DNA of 64,000 bases, from positions 1 through 64,000 of the forward strand of contig JAEKNU010000017.1 of the NCBI GenBank assembly GCA_016838895.1. Reading direction: 5' to 3'. The notes beneath the pieces are model-generated. The model was not told the DNA's origin and ran no database searches. It worked only from the letters and a program-made list of their open reading frames with translations. The stretch is from Chloroflexota bacterium (GTDB lineage: Bacteria > Chloroflexota > Anaerolineae > Anaerolineales > Anaerolineaceae). This document shows, piece by piece, positions 38,332 to 46,880 of the stretch. How positions within the stretch are numbered: the stretch's first letter is position 1; each line of letters starts with the position of its first letter. The translations under genes were made by a program, and so were the position numbers.

Positions 38332-39158
38332 TTTGTAATTACCATTACATAATGCTCAATTTGATATTTTTTATAATCGGATTGATACAAGAAATCTCGA
38401 GTGATCTTCAACCCATTTTGTTTTATAAGTTCTTTCTGTAGTTCATGCTCATCTTTACCCTGATTAATAACAAGGAGCGCACCTTTTGGTTTTAAGCTCT
38501 CTGCAAGTTTTTCTAATAATTGCTGTGGATTGAACAAAGATTTTGGCAATCCCCAGGATAAATGATCTTTCAAAAAAAGAAATGGGAAGAAATGCATGAT
38601 CAAATCATATTTACCCGGATGTGTTGAAAATGCCTCAGGGAAATAGTCTACACGCTCAAATGCTGCACTTCGTTGCTTTGCATAATTTTGTCGCGCGTGA
38701 AAATCGATATAGACCCGATATGGATCAATCTCATAGCCGTCAATATGAATGGTTCGCCCTTCTTTATGCTGATAATACTTTAAAAATGAATACAACGCGG
38801 GTAAATAAAACCAATCCGATGGACCCACATCTGCTACTGTGAGCGGCTCAGTCAAACTTAGTTCCAGATCTGAAAATGTCTTTATTAACAAATCCAGATA
38901 ATACAAATTCACCTGCACCAAGGGAACTGAAAAAGGCAATGCAACAGAATCAAGACGGTACTTGTTTACAAGACGTTTGGCATGTAATTGGAATTGAGCA
39001 TCAAAATGCGATAAAATTGATGAAATTGAGATCATTTTGCTTTGCTTAATAGGACGATTCCAAGCAATCTTGCTCCGAATTGCAAAATCGATGCTATTTC
39101 TCAATACATAGTAGTAGTGCCAGGGACGCATCCCTATCATATATTTCTTTTCTGTCAT
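38328..39158 (-). CDS. Class-I SAM methyltransferase-like protein
   Basis: 276 residues. The Rossmann region has VADVGPSDWFYLPAL (motif I position) and DGYEIDPYRVY (acidic residue after strand two), then HFFPFLF and GALLVINQGKDEHE (strand four/five). The substrate is unknown, and the normal GxGxG is replaced by GPSDW, so it may be inactive or bind something else. GGGAAG lies before the ATG. Leads a two-gene operon with the M28 peptidase and is divergent from the bactofilin-like gene, with a shared 92-base region. Confidence 0.65.
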   Translation of the reverse strand: MTEKKYMIGMRPWHYYYVLRNSIDFAIRSKIAWNRPIKQSKMISISSILSHFDAQFQLHAKRLVNKYRLDSVALPFSVPLVQVNLYYLDLLIKTFSDLELSLTEPLTVADVGPSDWFYLPALYSFLKYYQHKEGRTIHIDGYEIDPYRVYIDFHARQNYAKQRSAAFERVDYFPEAFSTHPGKYDLIMHFFPFLFLKDHLSWGLPKSLFNPQQLLEKLAESLKPKGALLVINQGKDEHELQKELIKQNGLKITRDFLYQSDYKKYQIEHYVMVITK

Positions 39159-39250
39159 TAGCTTCCCATTTTCATTGCGACTTTTTCATCTATTGTGTCG
39201 TATATAATAGTGGATCATTCATTTTTTCTTATTCATATGGAGGTTATTCA

Positions 39251-40720
39251 ATGTTTAAAGATTCAAAATTTCGTTATTTATTAATTGTACCCGTTCTTTT
39301 GCTCATCATGGCCCTTACAATCCAACCTGTTTATGCTACTGAGATTCCTGGGGATGGTGTTGTTGGTGCTGATGAAGTGATTAATGATGATGTTCTGCTT
39401 GGGGCTGATAATCCAACCATGCTGGGCACAGTAAATGGCATGCTGATTATGGCAGGGAACCATGTATTAATCGATGGGACGGTTAACGGTGATGTCTTTG
39501 CCTTTGGAAATTATGTGGAGATTGGTGAAAACGCACACATTACTGGCAATATTTTCAGTGGTGGTTATCTGATTGATATGGCCGGCATCGTGGATGGCAG
39601 CTTTGCAGGCGGCGCATATGCTTTCGTATTAGAAAACAGTGCAGCAGTGGAACGCAATTTATACTTTGGTGGTTATTCTGCTGAAATTGCTCAAGCCGCT
39701 TCCATTGGGATGGATGCTTCTATCGGTACTTACCAAACAGTGCTGCACGGTAGTATTGCTCGCGATTTAAATATCGGCGCTGCTGCAGTACTGATTGACG
39801 GTTCAATTGGCAGAAATGCCATCATAGATGTAGCTGCCCCTGGTTACAATGAACCACCCCCATATTATTTCTACTCAATGAATCAACAAAACGAAGCCCT
39901 CCCAATAGAGGCACAAGAATTTCTCCCCGATCAAATGGATATGGGGCTCATCATCAGTGAAGATGCGGAGATTGGTGGAAAGATCACCTATGTAAGCCCG
40001 CAACCACAATCCGAAACCATTCAGGTTTCTCCTCCCGATGGCATAGTATACCAAACACCTGTTCCTGATCCGGATGAAATGCGGGATAATGGTCAGCAAC
40101 CGATTGTTTTCCAGCATGCTGAACGAGGAACTGCCTCATTTATCACCGGTATGATTCTGACCTGGATATGGCGAATCACGAAAGCATTTATTACCCTTGG
40201 CTTAATTGCCTTGCTTGTTTTTTGGTTATTCCCCAAGAAATTTGATGAGACAGTACAAGTCTTGAAAACCAAACCAGGTAAATCTTTTGGATATGGCATA
40301 TTGGTAATTCTTGGTGGTTATGTATTATTATCCTTTGCCTTGCTAGTATTAATATGTTTCACCGCTTTTCTGGCAGTAATCACCTTTGGAGAACTTGGCT
40401 TTTACTTCTTCCTGATTAGTTTCTCATGCTACTTCCTGGTAATGGCTATATTCCTCATCCTGGTCAGCATGGTTTCCAAAATCGTAGTCGCATATCTGAT
40501 CGGTTCCTGGCTGCTCAAATCGCTATCCAAGACACCTGTAAACGGACGAGCTATGCCATTAATCGTAGGGCTGGTGCTGTATATAATTTTAGGTTTCATA
40601 CCAATCCTGGGATATTTGGTTCGCACAGTCATGACCTTGTTTGGCACCGGAGCAATCTATTTGATACTCCTAGACTGGTGGAATTCACGCAAAAATGAGA
40701 AGACCCTATTAGCCGAATAA
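39251..40720 (+). CDS. Membrane bactofilin-like (polymer-forming) protein
   Basis: About 489 residues. A signal peptide (cut after VYA) is followed by a region rich in beta-helical hexapeptide turns (NGMLIMAGNHVLIDGTVNGDVFAFGNYVEIG shortened; GTVNGDV, GNIFSGGY), typical of bactofilins, then a proline-rich linker and, from about residue 295, four or five membrane helices. The family is annotated as polymer-forming cytoskeletal; here the beta-helix would lie outside the membrane. The long alternative start adds about 57 residues without a ribosome-binding site; GGAGG lies seven bases before ATG 39251. A TATAAT at 39203 is a likely -10. Confidence 0.8.
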   Translation: MFKDSKFRYLLIVPVLLLIMALTIQPVYATEIPGDGVVGADEVINDDVLLGADNPTMLGTVNGMLIMAGNHVLIDGTVNGDVFAFGNYVEIGENAHITGNIFSGGYLIDMAGIVDGSFAGGAYAFVLENSAAVERNLYFGGYSAEIAQAASIGMDASIGTYQTVLHGSIARDLNIGAAAVLIDGSIGRNAIIDVAAPGYNEPPPYYFYSMNQQNEALPIEAQEFLPDQMDMGLIISEDAEIGGKITYVSPQPQSETIQVSPPDGIVYQTPVPDPDEMRDNGQQPIVFQHAERGTASFITGMILTWIWRITKAFITLGLIALLVFWLFPKKFDETVQVLKTKPGKSFGYGILVILGGYVLLSFALLVLICFTAFLAVITFGELGFYFFLISFSCYFLVMAIFLILVSMVSKIVVAYLIGSWLLKSLSKTPVNGRAMPLIVGLVLYIILGFIPILGYLVRTVMTLFGTGAIYLILLDWWNSRKNEKTLLAE

Positions 40721-40737
40721 TTTAAAAAAATCTACTG

Positions 40738-40774
40738 AAAAACGCCTCCACCGGCTGGTGGAGGCGTTTTTTTC
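40738..40774 (+). terminator. Intrinsic terminator after the bactofilin-like gene
   Basis: 14-bp GC-rich stem AAAACGCCTCCACC (40739-40752)/GGTGGAGGCGTTTT (40757-40770), 4-base loop, TTTCTT tail. Confidence 0.9.
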
Positions 40775-40985
40775 TTAACCTTAATTGGAAAACTATTAAC
40801 ATCCGACTTTATTGAATTTAACTTGTTTGAGAGATACTTATCTTCATTTACAAAGGAGAACTCGTTAATGGTTTAGCAGACTTACATATACATACAAGAT
40901 ATCGTTGGGAGGGCACAAGGAACCACTAAGGCACCTTTCTGCCGGTGGCAGCAAAAAGGGAATCCCGCCAGAAATGATCAGAACC

Positions 40986-40994
40986 TGCTATAAT
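40986..40994 (+). promoter_or_regulatory. Extended -10 promoter for the phosphoribosyltransferase gene
   Basis: TGC immediately before TATAAT (40989-40994); -35 is weak. The start near 41001 gives a short leader. The segment 40775-40985 upstream is noncoding; it holds a three-codon ORF after AAAGGAG (ATG GTT TAG at 40868) and a small CTGCC/GGCAG hairpin (40939-40951), but no riboswitch I can name. Confidence 0.5.
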
Positions 40995-41034
40995 CTGAAT
41001 ATCATTACACCAAAAGCAAAAGGGTTTGAAAAAC

Positions 41035-41553
41035 ATGCGGCGCGAAGTATTATCCTGGCTAGATGTAGAATCACTGATTGATCATATCACTCCACAATTC
41101 GAAGTTGAATTTGATGCAATGATTATCATTACCCGAGGTGGGCTTGTCTTTGGGGGGATATTAGCGGATTTACTGAATATCAGTACAATTCTCACCGCAG
41201 CAGTTGATTTTCCGGCAGAAATGCAAACCAATAATAAGAAAAGTACTTCCAAATTAATGGTTTGGCCAAAGTTTTTCCAGTTTCCTGAAGATCGTCTCTT
41301 GCAAGACCAACATGTATTGGTTGTTGACGATGTCTGGGGAAGCGGTAGAACCATTACAGTGGTAAAAAATCGTATCAGTGCTGCCGGTGGTATGCCGTAT
41401 ACCTGTGTATTACATTTCAATCCATATCGCAATATCTTTGAGGGAATGCGACCGACCTATTATGCAGCCACAACGGATGCTTTCATTGTTTATCCATGGG
41501 AAGTTGATCGCGGAAAAGATGGCGTATTTTTGGGTGGTTTTCCGGACGAGTAA
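41035..41553 (+). CDS. Phosphoribosyltransferase-domain protein
   Basis: 172 residues. Type I PRTase fold: the PRPP-binding motif is VLVVDDVWGSGRTITVV, and the purine-binding side is marked by the aromatic YYAATT and the C-terminal YPWE. The 13-residue signature keeps the two adjacent acidic residues. Family members include xanthine-guanine and ComF-type transferases; substrate unassigned. ATG 41035 is preferred over TTG 41026; its AAAGGG stands ten bases upstream. Ends three bases from the stop of the glycosyltransferase on the opposite strand. Confidence 0.8.
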   Translation: MRREVLSWLDVESLIDHITPQFEVEFDAMIIITRGGLVFGGILADLLNISTILTAAVDFPAEMQTNNKKSTSKLMVWPKFFQFPEDRLLQDQHVLVVDDVWGSGRTITVVKNRISAAGGMPYTCVLHFNPYRNIFEGMRPTYYAATTDAFIVYPWEVDRGKDGVFLGGFPDE

Positions 41554-41556
41554 ATC

Positions 41557-42588
41557 TCACTCCTGATTTATCAATACCTGCAAATATTGTTCACTCACCC
41601 TGCGGATGTCATACGCCTGCACGGCTTTTTTTCTGGCTGCAAGTTGATAGTCAGGAAGATTTTCTAACAGGGTTTTGCTTGCATAAACCAAACCATTGAT
41701 ATCGGCCAATTCCAATTTCCAATGATTTCCCCCATATGGCACAGCGATCCCGGCATTACCCTTTAATAATTCCGGTAATGCTCCGGTAGCATACCCTAAC
41801 ACAGGTGTCCCACATGCTAATGCCTCAATAACAGAATTAGGGCAACCGCCATTCAATTCTGCTGAGAACATAAAATGTGAGCCATGTTGAATATCAATAA
41901 TCTCATCGCTACTTACAACCCCCAACCAATCAGTAGAAAATAAAGCGCTGCAACGCTGCCATTTATTTTTTAATACTTGCGGTACATCACCTGCAACGCT
42001 TAATAAAACAGGCAGCCTGCACGACTTGGCCATTGCCTCACCAAAATGAATGGCATTTGCCAGGTATACTTCATTCCCCTCACCCAAATGACCTTCTACC
42101 ACCGCAATTTTTATGGGTATTTGGTCAGCTTGAATCGTTTTCCCGGGTGTAAATAAAGCAGTATCAACGCCGTTATAGATAATATTTGCCTGCCCGGGTA
42201 CCTCTCCATATTTATTTTCCCACATTGATTGCACAAATTCGCTTTGATAAATCAAAGCATCCGCCAAATATCGGCGAATAAATGCCAGCAATATATTATT
42301 GCGTTCGGATCGATAGCTGAAAGCCAGTCCACTAAAACGTTGTCGGTGAACCCAATTCATTTGTGCCAAACGATGAACGATTCTTATCCCTCGTTGTTTC
42401 GCCTTAATCAGTCCAACAATATCTCTTGTTCCCCCATTGATGAGAATCGTGTCAATGTGCTCATCTCGTAAATTATGATGAACGTTACAGCCATATTCAC
42501 GTAGCAGCGGAATCAAACGCCGTTGAAAAGAAGCCGGACCACCTAATCCATCCAATTTTGGCACAATACAAATGTTTTTATCTGTCAT
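41557..42588 (-). CDS. GT4-family glycosyltransferase
   Basis: 343 residues, GT-B fold. The C-terminal half has the retaining-GT4 signature (SAELNGGCPNSVIEALACGTPVLGYATGALPELL) with Glu of the EX7E motif, and the nucleotide-sugar site VDTALFTPGK near IIYNGVD. No membrane helix. It follows wecB in the same operon with a four-base overlap (ATGA), so it probably adds a sugar, possibly ManNAcA, to a lipid-linked or surface glycan. This fits an oligosaccharide synthesis cluster, with the remaining genes outside the window. Confidence 0.88.
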   Translation of the reverse strand: MTDKNICIVPKLDGLGGPASFQRRLIPLLREYGCNVHHNLRDEHIDTILINGGTRDIVGLIKAKQRGIRIVHRLAQMNWVHRQRFSGLAFSYRSERNNILLAFIRRYLADALIYQSEFVQSMWENKYGEVPGQANIIYNGVDTALFTPGKTIQADQIPIKIAVVEGHLGEGNEVYLANAIHFGEAMAKSCRLPVLLSVAGDVPQVLKNKWQRCSALFSTDWLGVVSSDEIIDIQHGSHFMFSAELNGGCPNSVIEALACGTPVLGYATGALPELLKGNAGIAVPYGGNHWKLELADINGLVYASKTLLENLPDYQLAARKKAVQAYDIRRVSEQYLQVLINQE

Positions 42589-43742
42589 GGATTGCGACCA
42601 TTTTCTTGCATGTCACTTTCCTGATCCGTGAATTGAAGTAAAGCGTCAACAATATGTCGGGAAGCATGACCATCACCAAATGGATTATCAAGCGATTTTA
42701 AATCATTCAATCCTTCTTTATCCTGTAATAGTTTTACAGCGGTATCATAGATTAATTGTTCATCATCGCCGACCAGATGCAAAAAACCTGCGCTGACCCC
42801 TTCCGGGCGCTCGGTTTTATGCCGCAGCACCAGTGTTGGGATACCAAAGGTCGTTACCTCTTCCTGAATACCACCTGAATCTGTCAACATCATTGTGGCA
42901 TTTTTTTCTAGCGCAATCATCTCATCATACGTTGCAGGCGGCAATAAAGTAATGGATGGGTGGTCTTTCAGGAGCGGATATACTGTTTCCTGCACATTCG
43001 GATTTAAATGCACCGGATACACCAGATGGATTTGATCTCCATAATCATCAGCCAATTTGCGTATGGCATTGCATATCTTGCGTAAAGGTTCACCGAAGTT
43101 TTCCCGGCGATGCGCAGTTACAGCAACAAGTTTTTTCTGTCCATCCAATACACCGATCTCAGACAATAACTTTTTTATTTTTTCAGGCATGGGTTGTTTG
43201 GCAATTTGATTTAATGCATCAATAACCGGATTTCCAGTAACCTTTATACGCCAGTCCGGGATACCTTCCTTCAATAAATTCTGTCGGCTATGTTCCGTTG
43301 GGGCAAAGTGTAAATCTGCCACAATGCCGGCGATTTTTCGATTAATCTCTTCCGGGAAGGGTTGCCATCGATTATATGTTCGCAAACCTGCTTCCACATG
43401 GCCCACTTTTATTTTCTGGTAATACCCGAGCAAAGCCGCTGCCATTACAGTTGTGGTATCACCTTGCACTATTATCCAATCTGGTTTCTCTGCTTCAAGT
43501 ACGGGGTTTAAATCAAGTAAAATTCGTGCTGTAATATCAGCTAATGCCTGATTTGGGCGCATAAGATTGAGATCAATATCTGGTGTTACATCGAAAATAG
43601 AGAGCACCTGATCCAGCATTTCACGATGCTGGGCAGTAACACAAACCCTTGAATCAATGCTGCTACGTCGTTTTAATTCTTGTACAACGGGGCATAGCTT
43701 TACCGCTTCAGGTCTGGTTCCAAAAATGGTTAGAACGCGCAT
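42585..43742 (-). CDS. wecB: UDP-N-acetylglucosamine 2-epimerase (non-hydrolysing)
   Basis: Converts UDP-GlcNAc to UDP-ManNAc. 385 residues. Landmarks: FGTRPEAVKLCPV start, GDTTTVMAA, EAGLRTYNRWQPFPEE (catalytic region with Asp/Glu), TAHRRENFG, HLNPNVQETV, LTDSGGIQEE and LRHKTERPEG. AGAGGA stands before the ATG. Located between the dehydrogenase and the glycosyltransferase, so together they supply UDP-ManNAcA. Confidence 0.95.
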   Translation of the reverse strand: MRVLTIFGTRPEAVKLCPVVQELKRRSSIDSRVCVTAQHREMLDQVLSIFDVTPDIDLNLMRPNQALADITARILLDLNPVLEAEKPDWIIVQGDTTTVMAAALLGYYQKIKVGHVEAGLRTYNRWQPFPEEINRKIAGIVADLHFAPTEHSRQNLLKEGIPDWRIKVTGNPVIDALNQIAKQPMPEKIKKLLSEIGVLDGQKKLVAVTAHRRENFGEPLRKICNAIRKLADDYGDQIHLVYPVHLNPNVQETVYPLLKDHPSITLLPPATYDEMIALEKNATMMLTDSGGIQEEVTTFGIPTLVLRHKTERPEGVSAGFLHLVGDDEQLIYDTAVKLLQDKEGLNDLKSLDNPFGDGHASRHIVDALLQFTDQESDMQENGRNP

Positions 43743-43756
43743 GGCTTTCCTCTACT

Positions 43757-45034
43757 TTACTTTCCCACACCTAATTTGTATAGTTTAATGCCGGTGTCAT
43801 TGAAAGATTCAATTGTCCATGCATTGACTGTATCCAGAACGATCACATTGGCATTAGCAGCTTTAATTTTTTCTGCTGTAAGGTCCTTCAATTGCTGGTG
43901 AGCGACCAGTAAAACAAGCACATCTACATTTTGAATGGCTTCTTCAATTGTGTTTGTCGTTTGAATGCCTTGTATCTCTTTTCCGGGCAAAAATGGATCA
44001 TGCGCTTTTACCTGTGCCCCAGCCTTAATTAAATGCTGGGTAATTTCAACAGCAGGACTTTCACGCATATCATCCACATTCGGTTTATATGCCAGACCAA
44101 GTATAGCAATACTTGATTCAGCTAACGGTTTCCCTAGCACGCGCTTCAGTAAATCAACCACAAAAGTAGGTTGTTCGTCATTCACTTGCCGTGCACTCAG
44201 TATTAAAGGTGTAATATCCGGAGCGGCTTCCACCAAAAACCATGGATCGACACTAATACAGTGACCACCCACACCTGGTCCGGGACTCAAAATATTAATA
44301 CGGGGATGCAGATTGGCTATCTGAATGGCTTCCCATACATCTACACCAAAGCGATCCGCCAACCGGGAAAACTCATTTGCTAAGGCAATATTCACATCAC
44401 GTGTCGTGTTTTCCATCAACTTGACCATTTCGGCTGTAGTCGCATCAGTAAGAATAATATCACCGCGAACAAATATACGGTACAAGTCGCGTCCGGCTTC
44501 AGCGGACTCCTGATTTATGCCACCAATCACGCGCGCGTTCTCGATTAATTCCCGCAATATCTGGCCTGGAAGAACCCGTTCAGGAGAGTAAGCCAATTTA
44601 AAATCTACACCGGCTTTCAAGCCTGATTTTTCCAGAATCGGTGCCACAACATTGATTGTTGTTAATGGAGGAGAGGTGCTCTCCAGAATAACCAAATTTC
44701 CTGGTCGCAAAAAAGGCACAATCGATTCCGTGGCTGCTTCAACATAAGCCAGATCAGCTTTTTTACTATCTTTAAATGGGGTGGGAACAGCAATAATGAA
44801 AGCATCAGCAGCTTCTGGCTGTGGTTTGATCACTAAGTTTCCAGATTGCACAGCAGCCTGTACAATCGTTCGTAAACCTGGTTCATAAATATGAAGGATA
44901 CCATTTTGCAAACTCTGTACTACATGCGGATTTACATCAACTCCAATAACTTTCACTGCATGAGAAGCAAAAGTACTGGCAGTTGGCAATCCTATATACC
45001 CCAGGCCTAATACACAAATTTTTTCCAGGTTCAC
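43757..45034 (-). CDS. wecC: UDP-N-acetyl-D-mannosaminuronic acid dehydrogenase
   Basis: NAD-dependent oxidation of UDP-ManNAc to UDP-ManNAcA (UDP-glucose/GDP-mannose dehydrogenase superfamily). 425 residues. NAD-binding GLGYIGLPTA, substrate-binding SPERVLPGQ, the catalytic Cys in GVGGHCISVDP, and C-terminal LGLAYKPNVDDMRESPA. The start is a GTG with GGAG five bases upstream. Fourteen bases before wecB. The wecB-wecC pair is diagnostic for ManNAcA production, but a dehydrogenase using UDP-GlcNAc cannot be excluded from sequence alone. Confidence 0.93.
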   Translation of the reverse strand: MNLEKICVLGLGYIGLPTASTFASHAVKVIGVDVNPHVVQSLQNGILHIYEPGLRTIVQAAVQSGNLVIKPQPEAADAFIIAVPTPFKDSKKADLAYVEAATESIVPFLRPGNLVILESTSPPLTTINVVAPILEKSGLKAGVDFKLAYSPERVLPGQILRELIENARVIGGINQESAEAGRDLYRIFVRGDIILTDATTAEMVKLMENTTRDVNIALANEFSRLADRFGVDVWEAIQIANLHPRINILSPGPGVGGHCISVDPWFLVEAAPDITPLILSARQVNDEQPTFVVDLLKRVLGKPLAESSIAILGLAYKPNVDDMRESPAVEITQHLIKAGAQVKAHDPFLPGKEIQGIQTTNTIEEAIQNVDVLVLLVAHQQLKDLTAEKIKAANANVIVLDTVNAWTIESFNDTGIKLYKLGVGK

Positions 45035-45142
45035 ATTTTCTCCATAGAAAACTTTTTTGTATTATCCCATACCTTGCAAAGAATGCGAAGGTCTCCCTAT
45101 TCGCGTCCAATATAAGTCAATATTTTAGCGTATAGGTGTTCC

Positions 45143-45171
45143 TTGCTTCGAATTCATGCACATGATAAACT
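45143..45171 (+). promoter_or_regulatory. Possible promoter for the roadblock/Y1-like gene and polA
   Basis: TTGCTT (45143-45148), 17-base spacer, TAAACT (45166-45171) preceded by TGA. Moderate match. The rest of 45035-45255 between divergent genes shows nothing else recognisable. Confidence 0.4.
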
Positions 45172-45255
45172 GGTAAGAAAGCGCACAAACTTATCTAGGG
45201 AAATATAAATTTTCTTCTACTATATCAACCCAAAACACAGGGAAAGATCAAACTT

Positions 45256-46857
45256 ATGGATCAATCACAGGACGATAAGAAATCCGTAAATATCTGGAAC
45301 AAATTCGAAAGTGCAGCCCCTGGTGTGCCTGATTGGATTCAAAATAAAGAGCAAACCAGTAACATCCTGCATACTCTTTTAAACACGATTCCCGCAAAAG
45401 CAATTTTGATCTCTACCACAAGTGATGTTTTTCTTCAGGTGGGTGATGTTGAAGAATCTACTCAGCAGAAAATTCTGCAGGTTTTAAACGGATTCTGGGA
45501 TCCTGTGCAGAAAAGTGATCTTACCCGCTACTTAAAAAGTCAAACTGGAGAAGTAACGGCATTTATTTTTTGCGCAAACCTGTTTCAGCAATTGATCATA
45601 ACCCTTTACTATCCTGATACGCCTACATTAAGTATGGCGAGAGCACACACAAAGCGCATTATCCGTGCTTTATCCGGCCAGACTGTTGCATCCTATGAAG
45701 CGAAAACAATCCCGGTGGATGCCGCTGTTGCTGCCCAAATGCGTAAGTTCTATGAACAGCGTGCCAAACAAAGTGATTCCGATAGTGATACAGTAGAAGA
45801 ATTGCCGATCGCAAAAGTTGGTCCGCTAATTCAGGAAAACCAAACCATTGAAACGAAAGAGGAACAACCGCAATCTGTGGCGGTACAGCAGATAGAACCT
45901 GTAATTGAGGATGTTCAATCCATTGAAGACATTCTACCCAGCATGGATGATTTGCTGGGAAAGGAAACTATTACGCAGGATGTGGATGTCTCACCCGGAA
46001 CCGTTGGTGAGGAAATATTACAAGATAGTGAAAGTCAATCAAGTCCTGCAGAACCCGTTGTTGACACTCAAAATATTGACTTCAATCAGACTGTGCATGA
46101 AATTGAAGAAATCAGTGATGAAGATTTGGCTCAATTAAACGATGAACTGGATGACTTTTTCATGGATGACGATGATTCGGGTATCGATTTAACGGAACAG
46201 AAAGAGAAATTGGCAGCCTTACTGCAAGAACTTCCTGCACCAGATCCCGATCAACAGCCTGATCCGGAAATGAATGCCGAAGCAAATGCAATGCTATCAG
46301 ATGGTGCTCCGTCATCCGAAAATGGAGATTTCACATTACCTTGGGAAGGCACTGACGCTGCTGATAAACCGCTAACGGCACCTGTTGAAATTGAACAAGA
46401 AAGTGGATTTGCTGAGCCCCCTGCTGTGCAAGGCGATCCATCCAGCTTTCAACAAGCCATGCAGCAAGCACAAGCAGAAACATCAGGTGGACCACGTCCA
46501 TTTACCGTGGTACTGATTTCTCGTATTGGCTTTCATGAGTTGGGCTTACCTTTTGAGAAAAAATTTGAACAATATTTTCAGCAAACCTGTCAAGCAATTG
46601 ATTGTGAAGCTGAAAATGTACAATTATTTTCAGATCATATTCAGCTAAAAATTCAGTTCAGTGGAAAGGGTTCCATTGCCAGAACGATTATGCAATTGAA
46701 AAAGTTACTTGAACTGAAGATCATCGAAAATTATTCAACATTAACTGAGGAGCTTGGCGAAAACGAACTCTGGATGCCCGGACAATTATTATTTAGTAAT
46801 CAAGAGAAATTGGACTCAAAAAAAATTCAAGAGTTCATCAAAAACGCCCAGTCTTAA
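45256..46857 (+). CDS. Roadblock/LC7-like domain fused to a degenerate IS200 (Y1 transposase-like) domain
   Basis: 533 residues in three parts. Residues about 33-150 look like a roadblock/LC7 or longin fold (IPAKAILISTTSDVFLQVGD ... LIITLYYPDTPTLSMARAHTKRIIRAL). Residues 160-405 are an acidic, low-complexity linker rich in Glu, Gln and Asp. Residues 416-533 follow, block by block, the IS200/IS605 TnpA fold: VVLISRI at strand one, SDHIQLKIQF where TnpA has the HUH motif, a helix with KKLLEL, ELWMPGQLLFS where TnpA has the WxxGYFVST block, and KKIQEFIKNAQ for the helix with the catalytic Tyr. The HUH second His is Gln463 and the Tyr is Phe527, so transposition is not expected. 23 bases before polA. 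Confidence 0.7.
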   Translation: MDQSQDDKKSVNIWNKFESAAPGVPDWIQNKEQTSNILHTLLNTIPAKAILISTTSDVFLQVGDVEESTQQKILQVLNGFWDPVQKSDLTRYLKSQTGEVTAFIFCANLFQQLIITLYYPDTPTLSMARAHTKRIIRALSGQTVASYEAKTIPVDAAVAAQMRKFYEQRAKQSDSDSDTVEELPIAKVGPLIQENQTIETKEEQPQSVAVQQIEPVIEDVQSIEDILPSMDDLLGKETITQDVDVSPGTVGEEILQDSESQSSPAEPVVDTQNIDFNQTVHEIEEISDEDLAQLNDELDDFFMDDDDSGIDLTEQKEKLAALLQELPAPDPDQQPDPEMNAEANAMLSDGAPSSENGDFTLPWEGTDAADKPLTAPVEIEQESGFAEPPAVQGDPSSFQQAMQQAQAETSGGPRPFTVVLISRIGFHELGLPFEKKFEQYFQQTCQAIDCEAENVQLFSDHIQLKIQFSGKGSIARTIMQLKKLLELKIIENYSTLTEELGENELWMPGQLLFSNQEKLDSKKIQEFIKNAQS

Positions 46858-46880
46858 GTATTTATATATAGGAAAACCAC

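Noticed and set aside
40899-40990. Possible cobalamin or other riboswitch before the phosphoribosyltransferase gene
   Set aside because: Some GC-rich segments look like riboswitch pieces, but the B12 box and the peripheral helices could not be matched, and a promoter follows it.
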